From: Streptomyces bottropensis ATCC 25435
GTDB taxonomy: Bacteria > Actinomycetota > Actinomycetes > Streptomycetales > Streptomycetaceae
Assembly: GCF_000383595.1 (NCBI RefSeq)
Contig: NZ_KB911581.1
Coordinates: 2,300,265 to 2,364,264, forward strand
DNA: 64,000 bases
Direction: 5' to 3'
Within the stretch, counting starts at the first letter, position 1. Every line of letters begins with the position of its first letter. Made by a program: the position numbers and the translations under genes. Shown piece after piece: positions 1-10,532 of this stretch. Under the pieces are notes generated by a model. It was given only the letters and a program-made list of their open reading frames with translations. It made no database searches and was not told where the DNA came from.

Positions 1-585
1 GACGAGCGAGCACAGGATGGTGCCGAAAAGCGCCGCGCCGTCGCTGTCGACGATCCCGTCCACCGCCCATCCCTTCCGTCCCGCCCGGTACACCTGGAAC
101 GCGGGTGAGGCTGCACGGCTGCCCAGATGATGCGGATGCACGCAACCGAGCTGCCGCAGCGTGGACAGGTCCCAGCCGACACCGCTGTAGGCACAGACCA
201 CCAGGGCGCCGGTATCGGCCGCGAACTCCTCGAGATCGAGTTCGCTGCGCAACAGTTCCCTCGCCTGCTCCGCATGGCAGCTGGGCCGGACATGGTGCAG
301 CACCCGAAGCGAGCGGAATCCCTCACGGTCGGCATAGGCCGCCTCGCGACGCACCGCGGCGAGAAGAGAGCCGTCCAGTCGGCCAGGGTCGAGTACGAGC
401 TGAGCGAACTCGGTCCCCGCCTGGAAAGCGGCCCCGACGATCACCACCTTGTCACCGTGCAACGCGCCGTCGGCGACGAAGGCCCGGCTGCGGTCGATGA
501 CGTCGTCCATGCGGTCCAGCACCTGGCAGACGTGGTCACCGGTGTCGACCTCGTCCAGGGTTGTCAGAGTGCGCGGCGCTCTCAC
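1..585 (-). CDS. MEDS-STAS anti-sigma-factor antagonist-like protein (3' end outside window)
   Basis: A reading frame opens at a GTG (583-585) behind a GGAGG box and stays open to the left edge, so about 195 N-terminal residues are visible and the C-terminus is missing. It starts with a GDHVC-type motif, has a GDKVVIVG strand, and ends its first domain with VVCAYSGVGWDLSTL, which is the pattern of the MEDS sensory domain (about residues 15-155). The next stretch (GRKGWAVDGIVDSDGAALF) looks like the first strand and helix of a STAS domain. MEDS proteins in actinomycetes are usually tied to anti-sigma or two-component signalling, and the GAF-ANTAR neighbours agree with that. The ligand and the partner are not visible. 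The domain assignment is made by eye. Confidence 0.75.
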   Translation of the reverse strand, partial: MRAPRTLTTLDEVDTGDHVCQVLDRMDDVIDRSRAFVADGALHGDKVVIVGAAFQAGTEFAQLVLDPGRLDGSLLAAVRREAAYADREGFRSLRVLHHVRPSCHAEQARELLRSELDLEEFAADTGALVVCAYSGVGWDLSTLRQLGCVHPHHLGSRAASPAFQVYRAGRKGWAVDGIVDSDGAALFGTILCSLV

Positions 586-1096
586 TGCTCCTCCCTCGCT
601 TCCTCACCTCACCTTACTGACACCGGTGCCGCCCTACTCCGCCAGCCCTTCGAGGACGTGGTACGCGACCGCTCGGCCTCGGACAGCGGAGCCGTCGACG
701 CTGCCACGAGCTGGGTGGGCACAGAGCCGTGGATGTCCGATCGACCGGCCATAGAGCGCGGACGCCGGACCGGCGACCAGGAAGGGAACGGGGCGTGAGG
801 GTCCGCAAGTCAGCCAGGTGCTCGACGCCCGTACCGCCGGGGGAGACGATCGCCCTGGCACTGAGGGACGTACAGGCCGGGGATGCACCCGTCCGGCCGG
901 GGGCCCCGGGCGGGCGGATGCACTGCAGCCATGCTCTCGCGAGCGCGGACGGCCATCGCCTGGCTTCCTAAGCGACCCCTCGCGAGGCAGAAGCTGTGTC
1001 GGCGTGCCGTCACGGTTGCGTCTCACGTACTTCCACGGTCTCACCACAATCACCGCCCGTACAGGGCGGACAGCAGGGACTTTCCGGCTGCGAACG
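586..1096. other. Intergenic stretch, no gene recognised
   Basis: This 511-base gap lies between the start of the MEDS gene and the stop of the first GAF-ANTAR gene. It holds open frames on both strands, but none has a ribosome-binding site together with a recognisable protein pattern. It should contain the promoter of the MEDS gene. Given the pseudogenes a little further on, it may be decayed coding sequence, but no ancestor could be recognised. Confidence 0.5.
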
Positions 1097-1792
1097 TCAC
1101 GGCCGGGGTCGCAGCGGCGGCCGGGGAGCGGGAGGCCCGCCGGCAAGACCGGTGACCAGACGCGTGCAGACGTCCCGGAGCTTGAGATTGGTTTCCTGGG
1201 AGAGCCGGCGGAGCAGGTCGAAAGCCTCTTCCGCGGTGCAGTGCCGCCGTTGCATCACGCTGCCGATGGCCTGGTCGATGACGCTGCGCGAGGCGAGCGC
1301 CGTCTGCAGGTCGCGGCTGAAGTCCTCCGCGTCGGCCAGCCGCTGCGCCAGCGCGAGCCCGCCACCTGCCTGCGCGGCGAGCAGCGCGAGCCTGCCTCGG
1401 TCGTCCTCCGTGAACGCGTCCTGGCCGGCGGCATAGAAATTGAGGGCCCCTGCGGTATGGGTGCGGGCGGGTATCGGCAGGGACAGCGAGGAGCGGATAC
1501 CCATGTCGGCCGCGAACCCTGGGAAGGACTCCCACCGGGCCTCACCCAGCATGTCCGGCACATACACGCTGCCCCCGCTGCGCAGACAGTGAAGGCACGG
1601 GCCGTCGTCCAGTCCGTACTGTTTCTCGTCCAGCTTTTCCGCCACCCCACCGGTGCTGACCACGGTCAGCGGCCGGTGCCGCCGTTGCACGGTCACGCCG
1701 CAGCCGTCCGCGGCCGAGGCGCTGACGGCGTCGTCCACCAAGTGCTGCAGGAACTCCCGAAGGGAAGTGGTCTCCAAGAGCCAGTCGATCAT
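1097..1792 (-). CDS. GAF and ANTAR domain protein (copy 1)
   Basis: This is a predicted cytoplasmic RNA-binding antiterminator with an N-terminal GAF sensor (about residues 10-150) and a C-terminal ANTAR domain (about 160-220). The GAF part contains DEKQYGLDDGPCL and RSSLSLPI, which are typical of streptomycete GAF-ANTAR proteins. The ANTAR part has SRSVIDQAIGSVM followed by AFDLLRRLSQ. ANTAR domains bind paired RNA hairpins and suppress termination; the targets here are unknown. The ATG at 1792 (MIDWLLET) was chosen because it aligns with the internal VMQWLLET of the copy at 2430-3155. The frame is open further upstream, but that part has arginine-rich, non-conserved sequence and contains a 23-bp tandem repeat. 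The length is 231 residues. Confidence 0.85.
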   Translation of the reverse strand: MIDWLLETTSLREFLQHLVDDAVSASAADGCGVTVQRRHRPLTVVSTGGVAEKLDEKQYGLDDGPCLHCLRSGGSVYVPDMLGEARWESFPGFAADMGIRSSLSLPIPARTHTAGALNFYAAGQDAFTEDDRGRLALLAAQAGGGLALAQRLADAEDFSRDLQTALASRSVIDQAIGSVMQRRHCTAEEAFDLLRRLSQETNLKLRDVCTRLVTGLAGGPPAPRPPLRPRP

Positions 1793-1852
1793 GTCGAGTA
1801 CATGTCGATCGCGATCGGGCCGGTCCACCGCCCGCCACCTCCCATTGTTGTG

Positions 1853-1900
1853 ACAGCCGTTTCCGTTCCACTCGCACAGCCGTTTCCGCTCCACTCGCAC
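1853..1900. repeat. 23-bp tandem duplication upstream of GAF-ANTAR copy 1
   Basis: Two head-to-tail 23-base units (1853-1875 and 1876-1898) begin with ACAGCCGTTTCCG and differ by one base (T or C at position 14). They sit about 60 bases upstream of the ATG at 1792, in the probable promoter of that gene. A recent local duplication or a repeated regulatory site are both possible. Confidence 0.85.
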
Positions 1901-1936
1901 GGATACCCACTGCACCCGGCTTCCTGACACCCCCCT

Positions 1937-2125
1937 GTGCTGTACACCGACGGTCTGGTCGAGCACCGAGGCGAGGACCTCGACATCGGCCTCGCACGCA
2001 TGATTACGGCCCTGGCCCAGGACCCACCCTCGCCCCCGAGCAGCCGGCCGACGCGCTGCCGCGCCGTCTCTCGGCGTCGCCGACGGAGGCCCCGATGACA
2101 TCCCCTCGTCATCATCCGCCTCTGA
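1937..2125 (+). pseudogene. Remnant of a SpoIIE/PP2C-type phosphatase C-terminus
   Basis: Read on the plus strand, the segment starts with VLYTDGLVEHRGEDLDIGLARM, the closing motif of SpoIIE/RsbU-type PP2C serine phosphatases (the LYTDGLVE metal-site strand). The similarity then moves between frames: LAPEQPADALPRRL in a second frame, ADGGPDDIP in a third, and LVIIRL followed by TGA (2123-2125) after one more shift. The expected family ending is a DD(I/V)xLLxxRL pattern. At least three indels are therefore needed, so this is a dead fragment. No N-terminal part was found upstream. Such phosphatases commonly work with MEDS, STAS and GAF proteins, so this patch probably once held a larger signalling cluster. 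Confidence 0.75.
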
Positions 2126-2429
2126 ACTGTGCACCGCCCTTCGAGGGCCCACGGGGCTGTCTGCACGGGGATGAGAAACGGGCGATCTCAGCGACCAGGA
2201 GAGGCACGCGCGTCGTGTCGAGGCCGATCTGCCAGGCGCCCTCGGTGACACCATCGCCAAGTCCCCTGACTCGGGAGGGTTGTGCCATCGTGCTCGCTGC
2301 TGCTGAGAGGCAGGTGCAGGACAAGGGTGGCGGTGTGGGCCAGTCATGCGCGAAAACGAACATGAGCCGCTGCTGTCCCCCAAGGGGGCGGCGAGCAGTG
2401 TCACACGGGGAGATCGGCGCTCCATCGCT
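2126..2429. other. Intergenic stretch, no gene recognised
   Basis: This gap of about 300 bases lies between the phosphatase remnant and the stop codon of GAF-ANTAR copy 2. A minus-strand frame of 83 codons (2112-2363) crosses it, but it lacks a convincing ribosome-binding site and any family pattern. It is likely further decayed sequence. Confidence 0.45.
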
Positions 2430-3155
2430 TCATGGCCGGGGGCGCAGGTCAGGGCCGGCGGGGGGTTGCCCGGTGAGGTTGGTGATCAGTTCGGCGCACA
2501 GGTCGCGGAGTTTGATGTTGCGGTGCTGGGAAGCGGAGCGCAGGATGTCGAAGGCGTCGTCGGCGGTGCAGCGGCGTTGGCCCATGATCACCCCGAGGGC
2601 CTGGTCAATGACGCCACGGGAGTGCATCGCCGTCTGCATCTGCTCGGCGAACTCCTGCGCGTCGGCGATGCGCTGGGCCAGAGCGATGGCGCCGGTGGCC
2701 TGCGCGGCCAGTGAGCGCAGCGCGCTGAGATCGGCGTCCTTGAAGGCGTGGGGCGGGCCCGCGTAGAGGTTCAGGGCGCCGGTGGTGTGGGTGCGGGCGG
2801 AGATCGGCAGGGAGAACGAGGAGCGGATCCCGCAGGCCGCGGCGTAGGCCGGGTAATTGCCCCAGCGGGTCTCCCTGAGCATGTCCTCGACGACGACCTC
2901 TTCGCCGGTGCGGGCGGACCGAAGGCACGGGCCGTCGTCCTGGCCGTACTGTTTCTCGTCCAGCTTCAGCGCCGGCGGACCCGCGCTGGCCACGGTCAGA
3001 GGCCGGTGATCGCGTTCGATCGTGACCCCGGCGCCCTCGGCGCGGGTCAGTTCCAGAGCCGCGTCGGCCAGAGACTGCAGGAAGCCCTCCAGTGACTCGG
3101 TCTCCAGCAGCCACTGCATGACGGAAGCACTGTCGTGCGTGTCGTCGGAACTCAC
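2430..3155 (-). CDS. GAF and ANTAR domain protein (copy 2)
   Basis: This 241-residue protein has the same layout as the gene at 1097-1792: a GAF domain (about residues 15-160, with DEKQYGQDDGPCL and RSSFSLPI) and an ANTAR domain (about 170-230, with SRGVIDQALGVIM). It should act as a cytoplasmic antiterminator. The GTG start at 3155 has an AAGGA box seven bases upstream, and an internal ATG lies at the position equivalent to the start chosen for copy 1. The two paralogues share long identical runs, so they look like a tandem duplication followed by divergence, split by about 640 bases that include a phosphatase remnant. The signal sensed by the GAF domain is unknown. Confidence 0.88.
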   Translation of the reverse strand: MSSDDTHDSASVMQWLLETESLEGFLQSLADAALELTRAEGAGVTIERDHRPLTVASAGPPALKLDEKQYGQDDGPCLRSARTGEEVVVEDMLRETRWGNYPAYAAACGIRSSFSLPISARTHTTGALNLYAGPPHAFKDADLSALRSLAAQATGAIALAQRIADAQEFAEQMQTAMHSRGVIDQALGVIMGQRRCTADDAFDILRSASQHRNIKLRDLCAELITNLTGQPPAGPDLRPRP

Positions 3156-3323
3156 CGGTAATCCTTCGTGAGGCCGTCGGCCCCGTGTTAGGTGCCATGA
3201 TCACCGGGGCGACGGAGCCCAGTCTCCGAAGGAACATCTCCAGCGCGGGCGGCCACCATCTCATCGCCGGCACATCAGCCGACGCGGCAGGGCCTCTCCC
3301 GATCCACCCTACAGACCAGGTCC

Positions 3324-3740
3324 CGGCGTGCCGCCCGCCGCATGATCGCTCAGGGTGACGGTGGCCGGATCGTTCACGAGCGTCCACGAACACCAGCCGC
3401 GCGTGGGCGCGGCGCCGTACTGCGCGGCCAGGGGCGGCCTCGGGCTGGTCACCCAGTCATGGGGCTCGACCGGCCGAACACGGGATCACCGTCAGCGCCG
3501 TCGCCCCCGGGGAGATCACCCCGCCGATGACGGGCCAGGGGGACGGCGACGCCGACACCGAGCGGCGTGCCGGCACACCAGTGGGACGGCCCGGGGACGC
3601 CCGCCAGGTCGCGGCTGTCATCGCGTTCCTCGCGGGGGCCGACGCCTCCTTGAGTCACGGGCGCCTCCTGAGCGGTCGACGGGGGCATGCTGCGCTTGGG
3701 CCCGCCAGCCGGCAGCCACCTGCCCGACGGCGCCCGGCGC
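3324..3740 (+). pseudogene. Broken short-chain dehydrogenase (C-terminal two thirds)
   Basis: Pieces of one SDR protein can be followed along the plus strand only by changing frame. ARRMIAQGDGGRIV is followed in another frame by TSVHEHQPRVGAAPYCAARGGLGL, which carries the catalytic YCAAK motif with K changed to R. Next come VMGLDRP, then EHGITVSAVAPGEITPPMTGQ and RPGDARQVAAVIAFLAGADAS. A one-base insertion near 3650 moves the reading to VTGAS, then a TGA where a Trp is expected, then AVDGGMLRLGPPAGSHL. These are the family's conserved C-terminal motifs in the right order. With at least three frameshifts, a nonsense codon and a lost catalytic Lys, the gene is dead. Confidence 0.8.
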
Positions 3741-3794
3741 CGTCCCCGACCGGGAGATCCGTCCCGGCTCGTCGGAGCTTGCGGGCCCTGAGCG

Positions 3795-3965
3795 TCACCG
3801 GTTGGGCCGCGCGACGCTGATGTCGCCGAGAGCGGACTCCGAGTCACGCTCCATGGCCAGGTCACCGATGGAGACGATGCCCACGGGGTGCCGGCCTTCG
3901 TCGACCACGGGCACCCGGCGGACGGAATGCTCACGTATGACGTCACGTTCGCGGCCGGCCGCGCT
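3795..3965 (-). pseudogene. C-terminal fragment of a CBS-domain protein
   Basis: On the minus strand the segment reads VIREHSVRRVPVVDEGRHPVG, then IVSIGDLAMERDSESALGDIS, and ends at a TGA (3795-3797). This is the last beta-strand pair and helix of a second CBS domain, as seen in small streptomycete CBS proteins of about 140 residues. Upstream of about 3965 the similarity stops and the frame meets a stop codon. The first CBS domain and the start are missing, so only about 55 residues of a dead gene remain. It abuts the SDR remnant on the opposite strand. Confidence 0.7.
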
Positions 3966-4443
3966 CAACGGAGCCCCTTACGGCCCCGAGGCACGCCGCT
4001 ACGGCCGGGGTCCTCGCTGACGAGCTCCAGTTCGGTCGGCTGCCGCTTCGGCAGGTGGTGACGCCCGTTTGACGCTCCTCAGGACTCCCGTCCCGGAGCG
4101 CGGGTCAACCGCGGGAGGCGACTCGTCGCGCTCCGATGCCGAGCGCACGGGCGTACGGCGAGGAGTCATGGGGCGGGGACGGGGACGGCCCGGGATCCGG
4201 GGGCAGCCCCATGAGGCGGGCGGCGGCCGACGCGGCGTCCTGGGCGAACAGGGCGCAGGCCAGCCGGAGGGCGAGGTGCTCCCGGGAAGGGGCCGGTGAT
4301 GTCCGGGGCGTGAGTCGTTCGGGTTCACCATGCATGGGGGAAGCGTCGCCGGTGGCGGTGGAGAGGCGCCGGAGAGCGGCTCCAGGCTCGGGTACGGCAC
4401 GGCACGGCTCGGGCCTCTCACGATGTTCGAGGGCCGCCCTCGC
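3966..4443. other. Low-information stretch before the polyketide cluster
   Basis: No gene is recognised with confidence here. The only frame worth noting is a 76-codon minus-strand frame (4105-4335) whose middle, LRLACALFAQDAASAAARLMG, looks like a helix of a real protein. It has no clear ribosome-binding site and a proline-rich tail, so it may be a small unknown protein or another fragment. Confidence 0.35.
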
Positions 4444-5652
4444 TCACTGCACCGACTCGTCGGGGCAGGGTGGCCGGGACGGTGAGCGGATGGCCTGCCC
4501 CCTGGCGACGACGAGGCGAAGGTCCCGTAGGGCCGACACGTCGTGCAGCGGGTCGCCCTCGACCGCGATGAGGTCGGCCCGCAGGCCGAGTGCGATCCTG
4601 CCGGTCAGGGTCTCGACCCGCAGGGCGCGGGCCGCACGGGACGTGGCGGCCTCCAGTATCTCCGCGGGCGGCAGACCGAGCCGGGCCATCCCTATCAGGC
4701 CCTGGACGTAGGCGTGGTGCGGTGCGCCGTCGGTGCCCGCGTCGGTGCCCGCGACGATGGGGACGCCCTGCCGGTACAGCGTCGGCAGGGCGGGCAGCGG
4801 GCCGGGGGCGAGCCGGTCCCAGCGTTCGGTGAAGCGCTCGCTGATGGTGGGACACACGTGAACACCGCTGGCGGCGAGCCGGCGTACGAGGGCGGGATCC
4901 GGGGCGATCGCGCCGGACGGGTCGAGGAAGCTGCAGTGTTCGATGGTGTGCACCCCGGCCCTCAAGGACGCCGCTATTCCCGCCGTGCCGTGCGCGTGCG
5001 CGGCGACGGGGACACCCGCCCGCGCCGCCTCGTCGACGACGGCCGCGAGCTCCCGGTCCGTGAACTGCCCCTCGGACAAGGCCGAACCCCGCGTGAGTGC
5101 TCCGCCGGTGGCCATGACCTTGATGAGGTCGACACCGGCTCCGGTCTGTTCCCGTACCGCCTGCCGCAGCGCCTGTTCACCGACGTGGGCACCGCCCATG
5201 AACCAGCAGTGTCCGTCCGGTACGGTCAGCGGCGCTCCCGACACGACCAGTGCCGGCCCGGGAGCGAGGCCCGAGCGGACGGCGTCGCGGACGCGTACAC
5301 CGAGACTCCCGGGTGCGCCGAGGTCCCGGGCGGTGGTCACGCCCGCGGACAGCAACGCGCCCGCGTTGCGCAGCATCAGCGCGTACAGCTCCGCGGGTGA
5401 GGCCGACCGCATCCGGTCCATGGCGCCGGGCGCGCCGTCCAGTGCCAGATGGACATGGCTGTCGATGAGCCCGGGCAGCAGCGTGAGCGGACCGAGATCC
5501 ACATGCTCACTCCGCCGACGCAGCCGCCACGGCACCTCGTGGGAGGGTCCCACCCAGCGGATCAGCTCCCCGTCCACGAGCACTCCGCCGTACCGGATGC
5601 ATCTGCCGCGATCACCGGTGATCAGCCGGTCCGCCGTGTAGTACCTGATCAT
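4444..5652 (-). CDS. Amidohydrolase-superfamily protein
   Basis: This 402-residue metal-dependent hydrolase has the fold and residues of the imidazolonepropionase-like amidohydrolases. They are HVH after GLIDS (metal site), the lysine in LIKVMATGG that is normally carboxylated, the histidines in AHAHG and IEHCS, and the aspartate in AGTDAG. The ATG at 5652 was chosen over an upstream in-frame start because the upstream part is not protein-like and contains a strong terminator. It is the last gene of the leftward tailoring group but is separated from the ketoreductase by that terminator (5743-5778), so it may have its own promoter in 5653-5742. Amidohydrolases recur in rishirilide- and mensacarcin-like clusters. 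The exact reaction cannot be read from sequence. Confidence 0.85.
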   Translation of the reverse strand: MIRYYTADRLITGDRGRCIRYGGVLVDGELIRWVGPSHEVPWRLRRRSEHVDLGPLTLLPGLIDSHVHLALDGAPGAMDRMRSASPAELYALMLRNAGALLSAGVTTARDLGAPGSLGVRVRDAVRSGLAPGPALVVSGAPLTVPDGHCWFMGGAHVGEQALRQAVREQTGAGVDLIKVMATGGALTRGSALSEGQFTDRELAAVVDEAARAGVPVAAHAHGTAGIAASLRAGVHTIEHCSFLDPSGAIAPDPALVRRLAASGVHVCPTISERFTERWDRLAPGPLPALPTLYRQGVPIVAGTDAGTDGAPHHAYVQGLIGMARLGLPPAEILEAATSRAARALRVETLTGRIALGLRADLIAVEGDPLHDVSALRDLRLVVARGQAIRSPSRPPCPDESVQ

Positions 5653-5742
5653 GGATTCTCGTCTCTGCCGGGGGCGCGCACCGGCATCCGGAGACCGCGC
5701 CCAGGATGTCGGGGGGCGGGCGCTCCTGGACTGGGGGCTCAT

Positions 5743-5778
5743 GGGCCGGGGGCGGGACCGAGGTCCCGCCCCCGGCCC
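5743..5778. terminator. Strong hairpin after the ketoreductase gene
   Basis: A perfect inverted repeat of 17 bases (5743-5759 and 5762-5778) begins 13 bases past the ketoreductase stop codon, on the minus-strand transcript. Its very GC-rich stem and tiny loop fit an intrinsic terminator of the streptomycete type without a long U-tract. It would uncouple the amidohydrolase gene from the genes upstream. Confidence 0.75.
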
Positions 5779-5790
5779 GGCCGGCCACCG

Positions 5791-6612
5791 TCAGTAGTTG
5801 CCCAGACCACCGCACACGTTCATGGCCTGAGCCGTGATGGAGGCGGCGAGGTCGTCGGCGAGGTAGCCGACGAGGCCCGCGACCTCCTCCGGGGTCGAGT
5901 AACGGCCGAGAGGGATCTTCGCCTGGAACTTCGTCAGCACCTCGTCCTCCGTGGTGCCCCAGTGCGCCGCGTAGCCCTGACGTACCCGGGCCGCCATCGG
6001 CGTCTCCACATAGCCGGGGCACACGGCGTTCACGGTGATGCCGGACTGGGCGAGTTCCTTGCCGAGTGCCTTCGTGAAGCCGATGACGCCGTGCTTCGAC
6101 GCGGAGTACGGGGCGGCCAGTTCGACGCCCTGCTTGCCGCCGGTGGAGGCGATGTTGATGATGCGGCCGTGGCCGCGTGCCAGCATGCCACCCTGCGACA
6201 GCACCTCGCGGGTGATGCGGAAGACGCTGTTGAGATTGGTCTCGATGACCGCCTCCCACAGCTCGTCGGGGAGTTCGGCGGTCACCCCGCCCCCGCCGCG
6301 CCCCGCGTTGTTGACAAGGACGTGGAGGGGTCCGAAGCGGTCCACCGCGGAGCGGACCAGGCGCTGGACGTCCGGCTTCGACGTGACGTCGGCGGCGACT
6401 CCGTCCGCCTCGAAGCCGCGGCCGCGCAGCTTGTCCACGACGGTGGCGACCGTCTCACCGTCCCGGCCGCACAGGAACACCGCATGCCCCCGCTCGGCGA
6501 GCAGTTCGGCGACGGCGAGGCCGATGCCGCTCGTGCTCCCGGTGACCAGGGCCACCCGCCGCTGTCCGGCCTTCGCGTTCTCCTGCTGAGAGGCTGCTTG
6601 TGCCACTGCCAT
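5791..6612 (-). CDS. ActIII-type polyketide C-9 ketoreductase
   Basis: This 273-residue SDR reduces one keto group of the nascent poly-beta-ketone, usually at C-9, using NADPH. It has the cofactor motif GSTSGIG, the NNAG motif, the catalytic Ser in NIASTGG, and YSASK. The specificity loop and end, PMAARVRQGYAAHWG and LNVCGGLGNY-like (MNVCGGLGNY), are diagnostic of ActIII homologues. The ATG at 6612 is preceded by AAAGGA at a proper distance, so it is preferred over the in-frame ATG at 6630. It lies in the leftward tailoring group behind the FAD monooxygenase gene. Its presence implies that the cluster's first ring carries a reduced position. Confidence 0.95.
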   Translation of the reverse strand: MAVAQAASQQENAKAGQRRVALVTGSTSGIGLAVAELLAERGHAVFLCGRDGETVATVVDKLRGRGFEADGVAADVTSKPDVQRLVRSAVDRFGPLHVLVNNAGRGGGGVTAELPDELWEAVIETNLNSVFRITREVLSQGGMLARGHGRIINIASTGGKQGVELAAPYSASKHGVIGFTKALGKELAQSGITVNAVCPGYVETPMAARVRQGYAAHWGTTEDEVLTKFQAKIPLGRYSTPEEVAGLVGYLADDLAASITAQAMNVCGGLGNY

Positions 6613-6666
6613 TGCGGATCCTTTCGCCATGACGTTCGGGGAGGTGCGGGATGCCCTGCGGGCTGT

Positions 6667-9358
<2,692 letters not shown>

Positions 9359-9423
9359 GGGAACCTCGCGGTGCGGTGAGGGAAGTGGGCTTCGCGGGTA
9401 CGGCGCACTACGGGCGCCCGGGG

Positions 9424-10344
9424 TCACATGGACAGGACGACCTTGCCGTTGATCTCGCGGGAGTACAGGGCGTCGATCGCGCGCTGCGGGCTGGTCCAGG
9501 GCATCAGCAGGCCGGGCTCCGCCACCAGCCTTCCGGCGGCGACCAGCGCGAGCAGGAGAGACAGGTCCGCCGGTACGTCGCGCCGGGTGACCTCATCGAG
9601 CAGGAACAGGTACTCGATGCGCACGCCCGGGCGTGCGTGGCCCCAGTCGGCGGGCAGGCGCAGCTCGGCGCGGACCGTGTTGCCGAAGACGGTCGCCACG
9701 CCGCCGCGGCGCAGGAGCCGGTAGCCGGTGCTGAACACCTCGCCGCCGACACTGTCGACGAGGATGTCGACGGGGGTGGTGGGAGGCTCGTCGTAGCCGG
9801 CGACGACGTCGGCGCCGAAGTCGGCGAGCCCCTTGCCGCGGGCCGGGGAACCGACCCAGGCGATCACCTCGCTGCCGCCCGCGCGGGCCAGTTGTACGGC
9901 CACACGGCCGACGCCGCCGCTGGCCCCGGTGACGAGGGTGCGCCTGCCCAGGAGCCAGCCGGCCTTCCTCAGTGCGTAGAGGGCGGTGAGGCCGGCGACG
10001 GGGAGGGTGGCCGCGTCGGTGTCGGTGACGCCGTCCGGGATGACCGCCAGGCGGTCGGTGCGCACCGCGGCCAGCTCCGCCCAGGCGCTGTTCTCCGCCA
10101 GGCCCGTCACACGGGCGCCCGCGGGTGGGCCGCTGCCGTCGGACGCGGGGCGCAGGACCGTGCCGACGACGTCCAGCCCCAGGGAGGAACCGATCGGACG
10201 GCGAACCGCGAGGAGGAGATCGGCCCTGTTCAGGGCCGTCGCATGGACCTCGACCAGTGCCTCGTCCGGACGGGGGCGGGGGTCGAGTACGGACCGCAGC
10301 TCGACGGTGAGCGGATCCACGGCGGTGGTGACCAGAGCCTTCAA
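9424..10344 (-). CDS. Quinone oxidoreductase-like MDR protein (2)
   Basis: This 306-residue MDR-superfamily NAD(P)H-dependent oxidoreductase has ALNRADLLLAVRRP near the N-terminus, the cofactor-binding GASGGVGRVAVQLAR around residue 145, and a closing NGKVVLSM. It lacks the structural zinc-binding cysteines. It is the first gene of the leftward tailoring group. A TGGA/TCCA triplet with a TATACC hexamer lies just upstream of its ATG at 10344. It is shorter than the neighbouring paralogue-like gene and clearly different in sequence, so the pair is probably not a recent duplication. It likely reduces an enone or quinone intermediate of the polyketide. Confidence 0.85.
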   Translation of the reverse strand: MKALVTTAVDPLTVELRSVLDPRPRPDEALVEVHATALNRADLLLAVRRPIGSSLGLDVVGTVLRPASDGSGPPAGARVTGLAENSAWAELAAVRTDRLAVIPDGVTDTDAATLPVAGLTALYALRKAGWLLGRRTLVTGASGGVGRVAVQLARAGGSEVIAWVGSPARGKGLADFGADVVAGYDEPPTTPVDILVDSVGGEVFSTGYRLLRRGGVATVFGNTVRAELRLPADWGHARPGVRIEYLFLLDEVTRRDVPADLSLLLALVAAGRLVAEPGLLMPWTSPQRAIDALYSREINGKVVLSM

Positions 10345-10401
10345 CGTTTTCCTCGCGGGCAGACGGGTGCGGTGGGTTCTCCCAGGTATAGGAGGGAGCG
10401 C

Positions 10402-10427
10402 TGGATTCCTGGTCCAGCGGCCATGGG
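10402..10427 (-). promoter_or_regulatory. Candidate SARP operator (site a)
   Basis: TGGA at 10402, TCCA at 10413 and TGGG at 10424 are spaced exactly 11 bases apart, with one mismatch in the third. On the minus strand a TATACC hexamer (10385-10390) follows 11 bases further on, a plausible -10 for the operon starting at 10344. SARPs bind short repeats spaced by one helical turn next to the -10 element. Confidence 0.55.
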
Positions 10428-10480
10428 GCGGACCGAGCGGATGCCGGGTGCCGCCGTGGGCCCGGCGGACGGAAAGACGT

Positions 10481-10514
10481 CGGCCCGCCCCCCGGGGCGA
10501 TGAGGGGCGGGCCG
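10481..10514. terminator. Hairpin after the MFS exporter gene
   Basis: Eleven-base perfect arms (10481-10491 and 10504-10514) with a 12-base loop lie 19 bases beyond the stop of the exporter gene on the minus strand. This fits an intrinsic terminator that insulates the exporter transcript from the tailoring operon. Confidence 0.65.
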
Positions 10515-10532
10515 GTGCCGGGGGCGCGGCGG

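Noticed and set aside
634-1146. A 170-codon minus-strand frame between the MEDS and GAF-ANTAR genes
   Set aside because: It overlaps the 3' end of the GAF-ANTAR gene, has an Arg/Pro-rich sequence without motif, and lacks a clear ribosome-binding site.
2112-2363. An 83-codon minus-strand frame beside the phosphatase remnant
   Set aside because: No ribosome-binding site or family pattern, and it overlaps the decayed plus-strand phosphatase fragment.
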